From the NCBI GenBank assembly GCA_900539525.1, contig UQCM01000041.1:1-25950 (forward strand): a stretch of DNA of 25,950 nucleotides, given 5' to 3'. A program made the position numbers and the translations under genes. Source of the DNA: an uncultured Blautia sp. Lineage in GTDB: Bacteria; Bacillota; Clostridia; Lachnospirales; Lachnospiraceae. Positions 1 to 6,465 of the stretch are shown in pieces. Under the pieces are notes generated by a model. The model saw only the letters and a program-made list of their open reading frames with translations. It was not told the DNA's origin and made no database searches. Each line of letters starts with the position of its first letter. Within the stretch, counting starts at the first letter, position 1.

Positions 1-87
1 ATGGCTACTTTTTCATGTTTAGCGGATCCCAAAGTCATGATTTTTCATGCAAGCATGAAAATCATAACCTTTTGACCCTGGCATCAT
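1..87 (-). repeat. R2 dispersed repeat, copy 1 (cut by window edge)
   Basis: The core is a hairpin with arms at 37-49 and 54-65 around the loop CAAG; one A is missing from the right arm compared with copy 2. On the minus strand the flank beyond the hairpin reads GGGATCCGCTAAACATG and then AAGTAGCCAT, matching the flank of the copy at 10558-10731 (GGGTCCCGCAAAACATG, AAGTAGCCAT). The element therefore continues past the left edge of the window. The ATG at base 1 opens only a 24-codon frame inside the repeat and is not taken as a gene. Confidence 0.75.
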
Positions 88-262
88 TATTGTATAATTA
101 TAATAATTATTTGTCAATAATACTAATATAGTTTTTAGTTTTATTTATATGTTATTAACATCGGCATAAACTCTGTTCTATAAAACCTTTCCATTTACCT
201 GATATACTTTTACCGATTTTTTTGAGTAAAGTGTACACTTTTCCGCATGCTTACATACGCAG
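88..262. other. AT-rich intergenic stretch without a recognisable gene
   Basis: This stretch is very AT-rich (runs such as TATAATTATAATAATTATT near 92-110). It lies between repeat R2 copy 1 and the tex terminator. I see no open frame with a ribosome binding site and no clear promoter pair oriented towards a gene in the window. Confidence 0.5.
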
Positions 263-310
263 AAAAAGGAGTTCTCCGGAACCATTCCGGTTCCGGAGAA
301 CTCCTTTTTT
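263..310 (-). terminator. Intrinsic terminator of tex, symmetrical
   Basis: A perfect 21-bp inverted repeat (263-283 and 289-309) with loop ATTCC has a GC-rich core flanked by A and T runs. It can therefore terminate in both directions. The tex stop codon lies inside the stem at 309-311, so translation runs directly into the terminator. Confidence 0.93.
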
Positions 311-2459
311 ACAGTTTCATGGTCAGTGCGATCCTCTTTTTCTTCAGGTCTACGCTCAGCACCTTTACTTCTACAATATCTCCCACGCTCACTACCTCCA
401 GCGGGTGTTTCACAAACTTTTTGCTGCTCAGTTCGGAGATGTGGACCAGGCCGTCCTGGTGGACGCCGATGTCTACGAAAGCACCGAAGTCGATGACGTT
501 TCGCACGGTTCCCTTCAGCACCATACCCGGGGTCAGATCTTTCATGTCCAGTACATCGCTTCGCAGGATCGGGCGGGGCATTTCATCACGGGGATCGCGT
601 CCCGGCTTTTCCAGTTCTTTAACAATATCCCGCAGGGTAATCTCTCCGATTCCCAGTTCTTCTGCCAGCTTTTTATAGTTCCCCACCTTCTTCGATATGC
701 CCGAGAGCTTTCCTCCTGTGATATCAGCAGTGGTATAACCCAGCTTGTCCAGCAGCTTCTCTGCCGCCTCGTAGCTCTCCGGATGGACGCTGGTAGCGTC
801 TAAAGGATTTTTTCCTCCCTGGATACGCATAAATCCGGCACACTGTTCGTATGCCTTCGGTCCAAGCTTTGACACCTTCAGAAGCTGTCTGCGGTCAGTA
901 AAACGTCCGTTTTCTTCCCGGTAGGTTACGATGTTTTTTGCGATGGTCTTTGAAATTCCGGATACATATTCCATCAGGGATGCGGAAGCGGTGTTCAGAT
1001 CCACACCCACTTTATTTACACAGTCCTCCACGACACCGCTCAGGGCTTCGCCCAGCCTCTTCTGGTTCATATCATGCTGATACTGGCCTACACCGATGGA
1101 TTTCGGATCGATCTTTACCAGCTCGGCAAGGGGATCCTGAATACGCCTTGCAATGGAGACGGCACTTCTCTGTGCCACATCAAAATCCGGAAATTCCTCC
1201 GTGGCCAGCTTGCTGGCGGAATAAACAGAAGCACCGGCTTCATTGACGATCACATACTGTACCGGCTCTTTGATCTCGCCCAGCAGTTCCACAATAATCT
1301 GCTCCGACTCTCTGGAAGCCGTTCCGTTTCCCACGGAAAACAGGGTGATTCCGTACTTTCTGATCAGACTTTTTAAGGTCTCCTTTGCCGCACGGATCTT
1401 CGTCTCATTCGTAGGAGCTGTGGGATAGATCACCTTTGTATCAAGCACCTTTCCAGTAGGATCCACCACCGCCAGCTTGCATCCGGTACGGAAAGCCGGA
1501 TCCCAGCCCAGTACCGTCTTTCCGGCAATGGGCGGCTGCATCAGGAGCTGGACCAGATTCTTGCCAAAGACTGAGATCGCCCCTTCCTCCGCTTTTTCTG
1601 TCAGATCATTTCGAATCTCACGCTCGATAGCCGGAGCGATGAGACGCTTATAGCTGTCCTCAATAACATCTCGCAGGACAGGTGTGGTATAGGGATTGTC
1701 TCTCTTGATGACCTGTCTCTCCAGATACTGAAGGATACGTTCCTGGGGTGCCTCCACCTTTACGGTAAGGAATTTTTCTTTCTCTCCACGGTTCAGCGCC
1801 AGCGTTCGATGCCCCGCTACCCGTGAGACTGCCTCATCATACTCATAGTACATCTCGTATACAGACTGTGCCTCCTTATCCTTTGCAGTGGAAACAAGAC
1901 GGCCTTCCCTGACCGTAAGGTCACGGATCCGGATGCGATAGGATGCCTCATCCGAAATAGCTTCTGCCAGAATATCCTTTGCCCCTTCGATCGCCTCCTC
2001 TACCGTATGCACTTCTTTTTCCTCCGACAGGAAGGATTTTGCTTCCTCTTCCACGGGACGTTTTGCCATCTGCAGGAGAATGATATTAGCCAGAGGCTCC
2101 AGTCCCTTTTCTTTTGCGATCATCGCCCTGGTTCTTCTCTTCGGACGATAAGGACGGTATAAATCTTCCACAACTACCAGGGTCTCCGCTGCCAGGATCT
2201 GGTTTTTCAGTTCCTCTGTCAGCTTTCCCTGCTCCCCGATAGCCGCGATCACTGTATTCTTCTTCTCCTCCAGGCTCCGCAGATAGTTCAGACGCTCAGA
2301 AAGCTTTCTCAGCACTTCGTCATTTAAGGCGCCCGTTACTTCCTTTCTGTATCGCGAAATGAAGGGAATCGTATTTCCTTCATCAATCAGATTTACTGCC
2401 GCCTCCACCTGCCAGAGCTTTACTGAAAGCTCCTCGGCCAGTTTTTTATTAATATCCAT
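309..2459 (-). CDS. tex: Tex family RNA-binding transcription accessory protein
   Basis: This is a 716-residue Tex protein, the usual family length. Tex is a conserved cytoplasmic nucleic-acid-binding protein linked to transcription; its exact biochemical role is unsettled. Visible parts in order are an N-terminal helical Tex domain (about 1-190), a YqgF/RNase H-like fold around 310-450 (starts near KTVLGWDPAFRTGCKLAVVD), helix-hairpin-helix segments around 480-560 (VGVDLNTASASLMEYVSGI) and a C-terminal S1 RNA-binding domain over about the last 75 residues (GTVRNVIDFGAFVDIGVHQD, then DGLVHISELS). The start at 2459 is preferred over the ATG at 2495 because AAGGAG lies 9 nt upstream of it. The gene is monocistronic here, with its own promoter near 2643-2672 and its stop inside a strong terminator. 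Confidence 0.95.
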   Translation of the reverse strand: MDINKKLAEELSVKLWQVEAAVNLIDEGNTIPFISRYRKEVTGALNDEVLRKLSERLNYLRSLEEKKNTVIAAIGEQGKLTEELKNQILAAETLVVVEDLYRPYRPKRRTRAMIAKEKGLEPLANIILLQMAKRPVEEEAKSFLSEEKEVHTVEEAIEGAKDILAEAISDEASYRIRIRDLTVREGRLVSTAKDKEAQSVYEMYYEYDEAVSRVAGHRTLALNRGEKEKFLTVKVEAPQERILQYLERQVIKRDNPYTTPVLRDVIEDSYKRLIAPAIEREIRNDLTEKAEEGAISVFGKNLVQLLMQPPIAGKTVLGWDPAFRTGCKLAVVDPTGKVLDTKVIYPTAPTNETKIRAAKETLKSLIRKYGITLFSVGNGTASRESEQIIVELLGEIKEPVQYVIVNEAGASVYSASKLATEEFPDFDVAQRSAVSIARRIQDPLAELVKIDPKSIGVGQYQHDMNQKRLGEALSGVVEDCVNKVGVDLNTASASLMEYVSGISKTIAKNIVTYREENGRFTDRRQLLKVSKLGPKAYEQCAGFMRIQGGKNPLDATSVHPESYEAAEKLLDKLGYTTADITGGKLSGISKKVGNYKKLAEELGIGEITLRDIVKELEKPGRDPRDEMPRPILRSDVLDMKDLTPGMVLKGTVRNVIDFGAFVDIGVHQDGLVHISELSSKKFVKHPLEVVSVGDIVEVKVLSVDLKKKRIALTMKL

Positions 2460-2542
2460 ATCTTTATACTCCTTCTTGATTTGAACTCCTCTCACTCATG
2501 TACTGACACATTCATTTTCAGAGCAATGACACAGAATGTGAC

Positions 2543-2583
2543 TGTTTTCTGTGACTTTCGCTTCGCTACACTCACAGAAAACA
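2543..2583 (-). other. Stem-loop in the tex leader
   Basis: TGTTTTCTGTGA (2543-2554) is complementary to TCACAGAAAACA (2572-2583), giving a perfect 12-bp stem with a 17-nt loop in the untranslated leader of tex. There is no U-tract after it on the tex strand, so it is not a standard terminator. Its role is unknown. Confidence 0.55.
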
Positions 2584-2612
2584 CCTCGAACTGGCTGGCG
2601 TGTGAATAGTAA
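2583..2612 (-). repeat. R3 repeat, copy 1
   Basis: A 30-bp block starting ACCTCGAACTGGCTGGCG and ending GTGTGAATAGTAA recurs at 4101-4130 with one difference (G to A). Both copies lie on the minus-strand leader side of a gene (tex here, DUF2752 there). Confidence 0.75.
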
Positions 2613-2642
2613 CGTAACGCCTCTGAATATGCCGTGAGTTAC

Positions 2643-2672
2643 AGTATAGCACTTGTGTTTCATTTTTGTCTA
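2643..2672 (-). promoter_or_regulatory. Probable tex promoter
   Basis: On the minus strand TAGACA (2667-2672) is followed after 18 nt by TATACT (2643-2648). The implied transcript has a leader of about 175 nt containing R3 copy 1 and the 12-bp stem-loop. The sequence just after the -10 box (GTAACTCACGG, then TTCAGAGGC) may be a decayed R1 end. Confidence 0.6.
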
Positions 2673-2712
2673 TGTTATCATAAAATCATAAAGCTGAAAA
2701 ATCAACATTCTG

Positions 2713-2805
2713 GTAACTGTTCAGAGTCCATTTTTAAAATTTGTCCCCGGTGAGAGGGCTCCCCAGGGCAAATATTTATAAATCTGCATGACTCTGTTTT
2801 ATAAC
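2713..2805 (-). repeat. R1 leader repeat, copy A
   Basis: The 93-bp copy starts GTAACTGTTCAGAGTC (2713-2728) and ends GACTCTGTTTTATAAC (2790-2805). The interior carries the stem whose arms include TTTGTCCCCGGTGAG and CTCCCCAGGGCAAA. It ends about 18 nt before the ribosome binding site of the DUF4190 gene. Read along that gene's transcript its orientation is R-end first, as in copies C, D, E and G. A further half end (AGTTCAGAGTC) follows at 2806-2816. I could not find a convincing promoter just before this copy. Confidence 0.8.
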
Positions 2806-2834
2806 AGTTCAGAGTCTGATGTAAAGGAGATCTT

Positions 2835-3380
2835 ATGGATAACGAAAATAACCGGAACTACGAAAATGATCCATCAAACTATGACTATGACAACAACTAT
2901 CATTATAACAGCAATCCATCTGGCGGTAACGATTACGGCGGCAGCTATGATTGCAATTCCGTACAGAAGCCTGCGGATCCTTATCAACCGAATGGCTTTG
3001 CTTCAGCTGCACTGACACTGGGCATTCTGTCACTGACTCTGTGCTGCTGCTGTTATGTGAGCATCCCTCTGGCTGCACTGGGAATTCTTTTCGCCATTCT
3101 TTCAAAAGGTAAGGAGCCGCATATGCAGGGACGGGCAAAGACGGGAATCGTTCTTTCCACGATCGGACTTGGACTTACCATTCTTCTTACCTGTGTCTCA
3201 CTGTTGGTTTTCATGAACAACACAGGTTCCCGGAAACAGGTCAAAGAATATATGGAATACTATATGGGAGACGATTTTGACAGCGACAGCCTGGACGAAT
3301 TCTTCCGCAATTATGGCGGGTATGATCAGGATGACCATGACTATGGTAACCCGATCAATCCGGATGATGATATTTTATGA
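2835..3380 (+). CDS. DUF4190 domain-containing membrane protein
   Basis: This is a 181-residue protein of unknown function. Residues 1-50 are hydrophilic and very rich in Asn, Asp, Tyr and Gly. Two membrane segments follow, about 55-88 (GFASAALTLGILSLTL, a Cys run, then IPLAALGILFAIL) and about 105-127 (GIVLSTIGLGLTILLTCVSL). This two-helix hairpin, with a charged loop containing KGKEPHMQGRAKTGI, is typical of DUF4190. The tail is acidic (DDFDSDSLDEFF, DQDDHDYG). AAAGGAG lies 5 nt before the ATG. Repeat R1 copy A fills much of the leader, and a truncated R1 (copy B) plus a strong terminator follow. In Firmicutes such proteins often sit near other small membrane proteins, as here. No specific function can be assigned. 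Confidence 0.85.
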   Translation: MDNENNRNYENDPSNYDYDNNYHYNSNPSGGNDYGGSYDCNSVQKPADPYQPNGFASAALTLGILSLTLCCCCYVSIPLAALGILFAILSKGKEPHMQGRAKTGIVLSTIGLGLTILLTCVSLLVFMNNTGSRKQVKEYMEYYMGDDFDSDSLDEFFRNYGGYDQDDHDYGNPINPDDDIL

Positions 3381-3396
3381 TCCGGGAGATTTCGTA

Positions 3397-3469
3397 AGTG
3401 CAAAGCACAGAAAAATTGTAAAGGAAAGCCTCGTAGAGGCGATTTTGCGAATGGACTCTGAATAGTTAC
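3397..3469 (+). repeat. R1 repeat, copy B (truncated, mosaic)
   Basis: The right half of R1 is clear: AAAGGAAAGCCTC-GTA-GAGGC, then GATTTTGCGAATGGACTC and the end GACTCTGAATAGTTAC (3454-3469). The left half is replaced by AGTGCAAAGCACAGAAAAAT (3397-3416). That segment matches 18 of 20 bases of a part of R2 copy 3 (10695-10714), so this copy is a mosaic of two families. It sits in the 3' untranslated region of the DUF4190 gene. Confidence 0.7.
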
Positions 3470-3511
3470 AGAAAAATTGATACCGGACCGGTCATTTTAT
3501 TGTAGCAGAAG

Positions 3512-3560
3512 AAAAAGGTCATGTATTTTCATACCAGAATGAAAATATATGACCTTTTTC
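3512..3560. terminator. Bidirectional terminator between DUF4190 and DUF2752 genes
   Basis: The arms 3512-3532 and 3539-3559 are complementary over about 21 bp with one mismatch and a 6-nt loop. An A-run opens the left arm and a T-run closes the right arm, so both convergent genes can use it. Confidence 0.88.
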
Positions 3561-3586
3561 TATGTTCCAACGTCTGGTTTGCAAGC

Positions 3587-4006
3587 TCACCCAATCATCG
3601 GATAGTGCCAGATGAGCAGTACTCCATTTTTTATGATAAAGTTTATAATAAGAATAACGACACCCGCCACTACATACCATTTATGGTAACGCATCCCGAT
3701 ACGGATCCTTCCATGGCTGAGATACTCCATACTGTTTGACAGCATAAACCACACATAAAGTACTGCCCCATAAAGTACGAAAGGATGATAATAGATGGAT
3801 TTCAGGATCTCGCCCTGTATAAGAAACCTGACTGCCCGCGTGCCCCCGCAGCCGGGACAGTACAGTCCTGTAATACTGTGAAAAATACACGGCAGCGTCA
3901 GCCGGTTCCATTGAACATTCAGCCCCCTGGAAATTCCCATTAATACTCCTGCCAGAGCCAGCAGAATCCATCCGATGATATAAAGATTTCGTCTTTCCTG
4001 TTCCAT
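3587..4006 (-). CDS. DUF2752 domain-containing membrane protein
   Basis: This is a 139-residue integral membrane protein. The family signature is present: a Cys-rich segment PCIFHSITGLYCPGCGGTRA around residues 37-57, between an N-terminal helix (IIGWILLALAGVLMGI) and two later helices (HPFVLYGAVLYVWFML and WYVVAGVVILIINFII). The function of DUF2752 is unknown; the conserved C-x2-C-G-G motif suggests metal or redox chemistry, but that is inference. The start at 4006 is chosen because GGGAGGAA sits 6 nt upstream. A longer in-frame reading to 4222 would translate through repeat R1 copy C and is rejected. R1 copy C and R3 copy 2 lie in the leader. Confidence 0.85.
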   Translation of the reverse strand: MEQERRNLYIIGWILLALAGVLMGISRGLNVQWNRLTLPCIFHSITGLYCPGCGGTRAVRFLIQGEILKSIYYHPFVLYGAVLYVWFMLSNSMEYLSHGRIRIGMRYHKWYVVAGVVILIINFIIKNGVLLIWHYPMIG

Positions 4007-4029
4007 GCATTCTTCCTCCCAAATGATTT

Positions 4030-4102
4030 GTAATCGTTCAGAGCCATGCGGATTTATAAGTATTTGCCGTGGGGATTTTGCGAATGGACTCTGAAAAGTA
4101 AC
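4030..4102 (+). repeat. R1 leader repeat, copy C (short form)
   Basis: This 73-bp copy runs from GTAATCGTTCAGAGCC to GACTCTGAAAAGTAAC, with GCGGATTTATAAGTATTTGC and GATTTTGCGAATGGACTC inside. Most of the interior hairpins are deleted. On the transcript of the minus-strand DUF2752 gene it is read R-end first and ends about 11 nt before the Shine-Dalgarno sequence. Confidence 0.85.
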
Positions 4103-4130
4103 CTCGAACTGGCTGACGTGTGAATAGTAA
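4101..4130 (-). repeat. R3 repeat, copy 2
   Basis: The block matches 29 of 30 bases of 2583-2612. It directly adjoins the end of R1 copy C and overlaps its last AC. R3 ends in GTGAATAGTAA, which resembles the R1 end CTGAATAGTTAC, so the two families may be related. Confidence 0.75.
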
Positions 4131-4143
4131 GTGACTGGTATAG

Positions 4144-4173
4144 TTGCTTTTTTCGATAGGTATATGATATACT
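4144..4173 (+). promoter_or_regulatory. Probable promoter of the DUF975 gene
   Basis: TTGCTT (4144-4149) and TATACT (4168-4173) are separated by 18 nt. R1 copy D begins 9 nt after the -10 box, so transcription would start at or beside the repeat. Confidence 0.55.
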
Positions 4174-4182
4174 TACAGAAAA

Positions 4183-4261
4183 GTAATTGTCCAGAACCCG
4201 TTCGCAAAACCGCCTCTTTCAAGGCTTTCCTTTTGCGGAATGCATGGCTCTGAACCGTTAC
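4183..4261 (-). repeat. R1 leader repeat, copy D
   Basis: The 79-bp copy starts GTAATTGTCCAGAACC and ends GGCTCTGAACCGTTAC. On the minus strand it has GCAAAAGGAAAGCC and the hairpin GCCTT-GAAA-GAGGC, whose counterparts are GCCTC-GCAA-GAGGC in copy E and GCCTC-GTA-GAGGC in copy B. It lies between the promoter at 4144-4173 and the DUF975 gene, read R-end first along the transcript. A short inverted repeat GGAGTC/GACTCC follows at 4274-4294. Confidence 0.85.
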
Positions 4262-4338
4262 ACAAAAGTTGTCGGAGTCAATGGATCTGACTCCATGATG
4301 CTATGAGCTATTTCGTATAAGAAAGGAATCTATGTGCT

Positions 4339-5046
4339 ATGAAAAAATCATCCTCTGAACTAAAAGGCATGGCAAAGGGATTACTTGCAGGTCATTACGG
4401 GCTTCTGATCGGAGCTGTCCTGGTGATTTCCTTTGCTTCCATTATTGTTTCCGGAATATTGACTGCTGTCTTTCCCCAGAACAATACCCTTTCGCAGATC
4501 CTCTATACCGTCTGCACGTTTATTGTCGGTCTTCTTTCTGCCGTTTTATCCGTAGGACTCAGTAAGATGGTCATAAACATCAGTCGAGGTCAGGATACCC
4601 GCCTCAGTGATCTTCTGTACGGATTTACACATCAGCCGGACAGGATCATTCTGACTTACCTACTGATTTCTCTCCTTGGAGGCGCATGTATGCTTCCGGG
4701 CGGTCTGTTTCTGGTGCTTGGCCTTCTTACGAAAAGTGTTCTGCTTTCTGTTCTTGCCATTCTCGCGTTTCTTGCAGGAACGGTTTTTGCTGTTATCCTG
4801 GAGCTTTCCTATTCTCAGGTGTTCTACCTGTATCTGGATGCGCCTGAAAAAGGGGTTCTTCAACTGATGCGTGAGAGCAGAGCACTGATGAAAGGAAACA
4901 AAGGACGGTATTTCTATCTGCAGCTGAGCTTTATCGGTCTGGTTCTGCTGTCTGTCCTGACCTGCTTTATTGGGATGCTCTGGCTGGTACCGTACATGGA
5001 AATGACCACCATATTGTTTTACAGAAATCTGACCGGAGAAGTATAA
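4339..5046 (+). CDS. DUF975 family integral membrane protein
   Basis: This 235-residue, strongly hydrophobic protein has about five or six membrane segments. Family features are the N-terminal SSELKGMAKGLLAGHYGLLI and the C-terminal MRESRALMKGNKGRYFYLQL, followed by SFIGLVLLSVLTCFIGMLWL and the ending VPYMEMTTILFYRNLTGE. DUF975 has no established function. GAAAGGA precedes the ATG by about 11 nt; a nearer ATG at 4332 is out of frame. The leader carries R1 copy D behind its own promoter. Transcription probably ends in the long stem at 5065-5138. Confidence 0.85.
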   Translation: MKKSSSELKGMAKGLLAGHYGLLIGAVLVISFASIIVSGILTAVFPQNNTLSQILYTVCTFIVGLLSAVLSVGLSKMVINISRGQDTRLSDLLYGFTHQPDRIILTYLLISLLGGACMLPGGLFLVLGLLTKSVLLSVLAILAFLAGTVFAVILELSYSQVFYLYLDAPEKGVLQLMRESRALMKGNKGRYFYLQLSFIGLVLLSVLTCFIGMLWLVPYMEMTTILFYRNLTGEV

Positions 5047-5064
5047 GCGAATATTTCTTTCAGG

Positions 5065-5138
5065 AATAGCCGGGTGAAAGATCCTCAAAGTCTGCATGAC
5101 TCTGAACTGTTACCAAAATCTTTCATCCGGCTATTTTT
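5065..5138 (+). terminator. Terminator with a repeat end in its loop
   Basis: AATAGCCGGGTGAAAGAT (5065-5082) pairs with ATCTTTCATCCGGCTATT (5118-5135) over 18 bp with one G-T pair, followed by a T-run on the plus strand. The 35-nt loop contains a solitary R1 end. The U-tract favours the DUF975 direction; the minus strand (apgM) has the stem but no T-run after it. Confidence 0.8.
5094..5113 (-). repeat. R1 repeat, solitary left end (copy H)
   Basis: GCATGACTCTGAACTGTTAC is the exact reverse complement of an R1 left end. No matching right end lies nearby. It is held within the loop of the terminator stem. Confidence 0.7.
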
Positions 5139-5146
5139 CACAAACC

Positions 5147-6367
5147 TTATCTGCGGGAAAGCGGACATTCATATTCGAATAAATAATCCATCATTTTATG
5201 CCCTTCCGCAATATAATTTCCGCTTTCTTTTGCATCGCGCTCACAATATTTCCAGGTGTTTTTCTGTGCTTTTCTGCTGTCATACAGAAGATACGGAACC
5301 GGATCCGCCGTATGGGTCCGCACACGGATCGGTGTCGGGTGATCCGGAAGCACCAGAAGACGGTACTCCTCCCCGGAGGCATCCATTCCCTCTTTTACCA
5401 GGCGGATGACCCTTCCATCCAGATTCTCAATAGCTCTGATCTTTTTTTCGATACTTCCCTGATGCCCCATCTCATCCGGCGCTTCCACATGAATGTAAGC
5501 AAAGTCGTATCCCTGACGGGTCAGCGCATCCACCGCTGCCTGTGCTTTTCCTTCGTAGTTCGTTTCCAGACCGCCATTCGCTCCGGGTACGACAATATTG
5601 TCCATCCCGGCTCCTACGGCAATGCCCTTTAACAGATCGACTGCTGAGATCATGACGCCCCTTTTATGGGTCTTTTCTTCAAAGGAGGTGAGGATCGGTT
5701 TCGTTCCTGCCCCCCAGAACCAGATACTGTTGGCAGGCTTCAGTCCTTTTGCTTTTCGCTGCTGATTCACCGGATGATCTGCCAGGATCTCATAGCTCTT
5801 CTTCTGCATCATCCGCAGTGCCTCATCCTCAGGAAGATACTTTCCGATCACCTGTCCCAGCACATCATGAGGCGGCGTCAGCGCTGCCACATATCCATGA
5901 TCCCAGATCAGACAATGGCGATAACTGGTACCTGTATAAAACCGGTAAATATCATTTTCCAGCTCTTTCTTAACTGCATCGAGAAGTATGGACGCCTCCT
6001 CCGTACTGATCTCATCTGCGCTATGGTCAAGGATCGTCTTTTTCTCATATGGCTCATCCTCCGACAATGTCACCACATTACATCTGAGTGCCACATCGGT
6101 ATCCTTCATTGGCACACCGATACTGAGCGCCTCAAGAGGGGAACGTCCTGTATAATACTTTTCAGGATCATACCCCATCACGGAAAGGTTCGCCGTATCA
6201 CTTCCCGGCTTCATCCCATCAGGAATCGTATGTACCAGACCGATTTCTGATCGTTCCGCCAGTTCATCCATGACCGGGGTAACGGCCGCCTCCAGCGGTG
6301 TCCTGTCTCCCAGGCTGCTGATCGGTTCATCCGCCATTCCGTCCCCCAAAACTACAATATATTTCAT
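5147..6367 (-). CDS. apgM: aPGAM-type phosphomutase, proposed homoserine kinase
   Basis: This 406-residue protein belongs to the archaeal-type, cofactor-independent phosphoglycerate mutase family of the alkaline phosphatase superfamily. Visible motifs are the metal-binding start VVLGDGMADEP (Asp9), GSDTANLSVMGYDP around residues 56-69 with a candidate nucleophile Ser62, YTGRSPLEA, HVEAPDEMGHQG and VLPDHPTPI followed by THTADPVP. In bacteria a subgroup next to threonine genes is described as a proposed homoserine kinase (EC 2.7.1.39 activity replacing ThrB). Here it lies 98 bp downstream of homoserine dehydrogenase on the same strand and no GHMP-type thrB is visible, which supports that role. 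Phosphoglycerate mutase activity cannot be excluded from sequence alone. The start at 6367 follows an AGGAGG-type site. Confidence 0.88.
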   Translation of the reverse strand: MKYIVVLGDGMADEPISSLGDRTPLEAAVTPVMDELAERSEIGLVHTIPDGMKPGSDTANLSVMGYDPEKYYTGRSPLEALSIGVPMKDTDVALRCNVVTLSEDEPYEKKTILDHSADEISTEEASILLDAVKKELENDIYRFYTGTSYRHCLIWDHGYVAALTPPHDVLGQVIGKYLPEDEALRMMQKKSYEILADHPVNQQRKAKGLKPANSIWFWGAGTKPILTSFEEKTHKRGVMISAVDLLKGIAVGAGMDNIVVPGANGGLETNYEGKAQAAVDALTRQGYDFAYIHVEAPDEMGHQGSIEKKIRAIENLDGRVIRLVKEGMDASGEEYRLLVLPDHPTPIRVRTHTADPVPYLLYDSRKAQKNTWKYCERDAKESGNYIAEGHKMMDYLFEYECPLSRR

Positions 6368-6404
6368 ACTTGCCTCCTCTGCAGCATGGCTGCACCTGCG
6401 ATAC

Positions 6405-6465
6405 GAAAGCTATGATTTTTCATGCAAGCATGAAAAATCATGTCCATTTGCCCCTTGGCATCATG
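6405..6465 (-). repeat. R2 dispersed repeat, copy 2
   Basis: A perfect 13-bp stem ATGATTTTTCATG (6412-6424) and CATGAAAAATCAT (6429-6441) encloses the loop CAAG. It is followed by GTCCATTTGCCCCTTGGC and ATCAT, which also flank copies 1 and 3. The element lies in the intercistronic gap between hom and apgM, where an RNA hairpin could affect processing or relative expression. Confidence 0.8.

Noticed and set aside
1..75. A 24-codon open frame starting with ATG at base 1
   Set aside because: It lies wholly inside repeat R2 and has no visible ribosome binding site; similar short frames appear in the other copies as by-products of the hairpin.
4007..4222. N-terminal extension of the DUF2752 protein to a 211-residue form
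   Set aside because: The extension would translate repeats R1 copy C and R3 copy 2, and a good ribosome binding site precedes the internal ATG at 4006.
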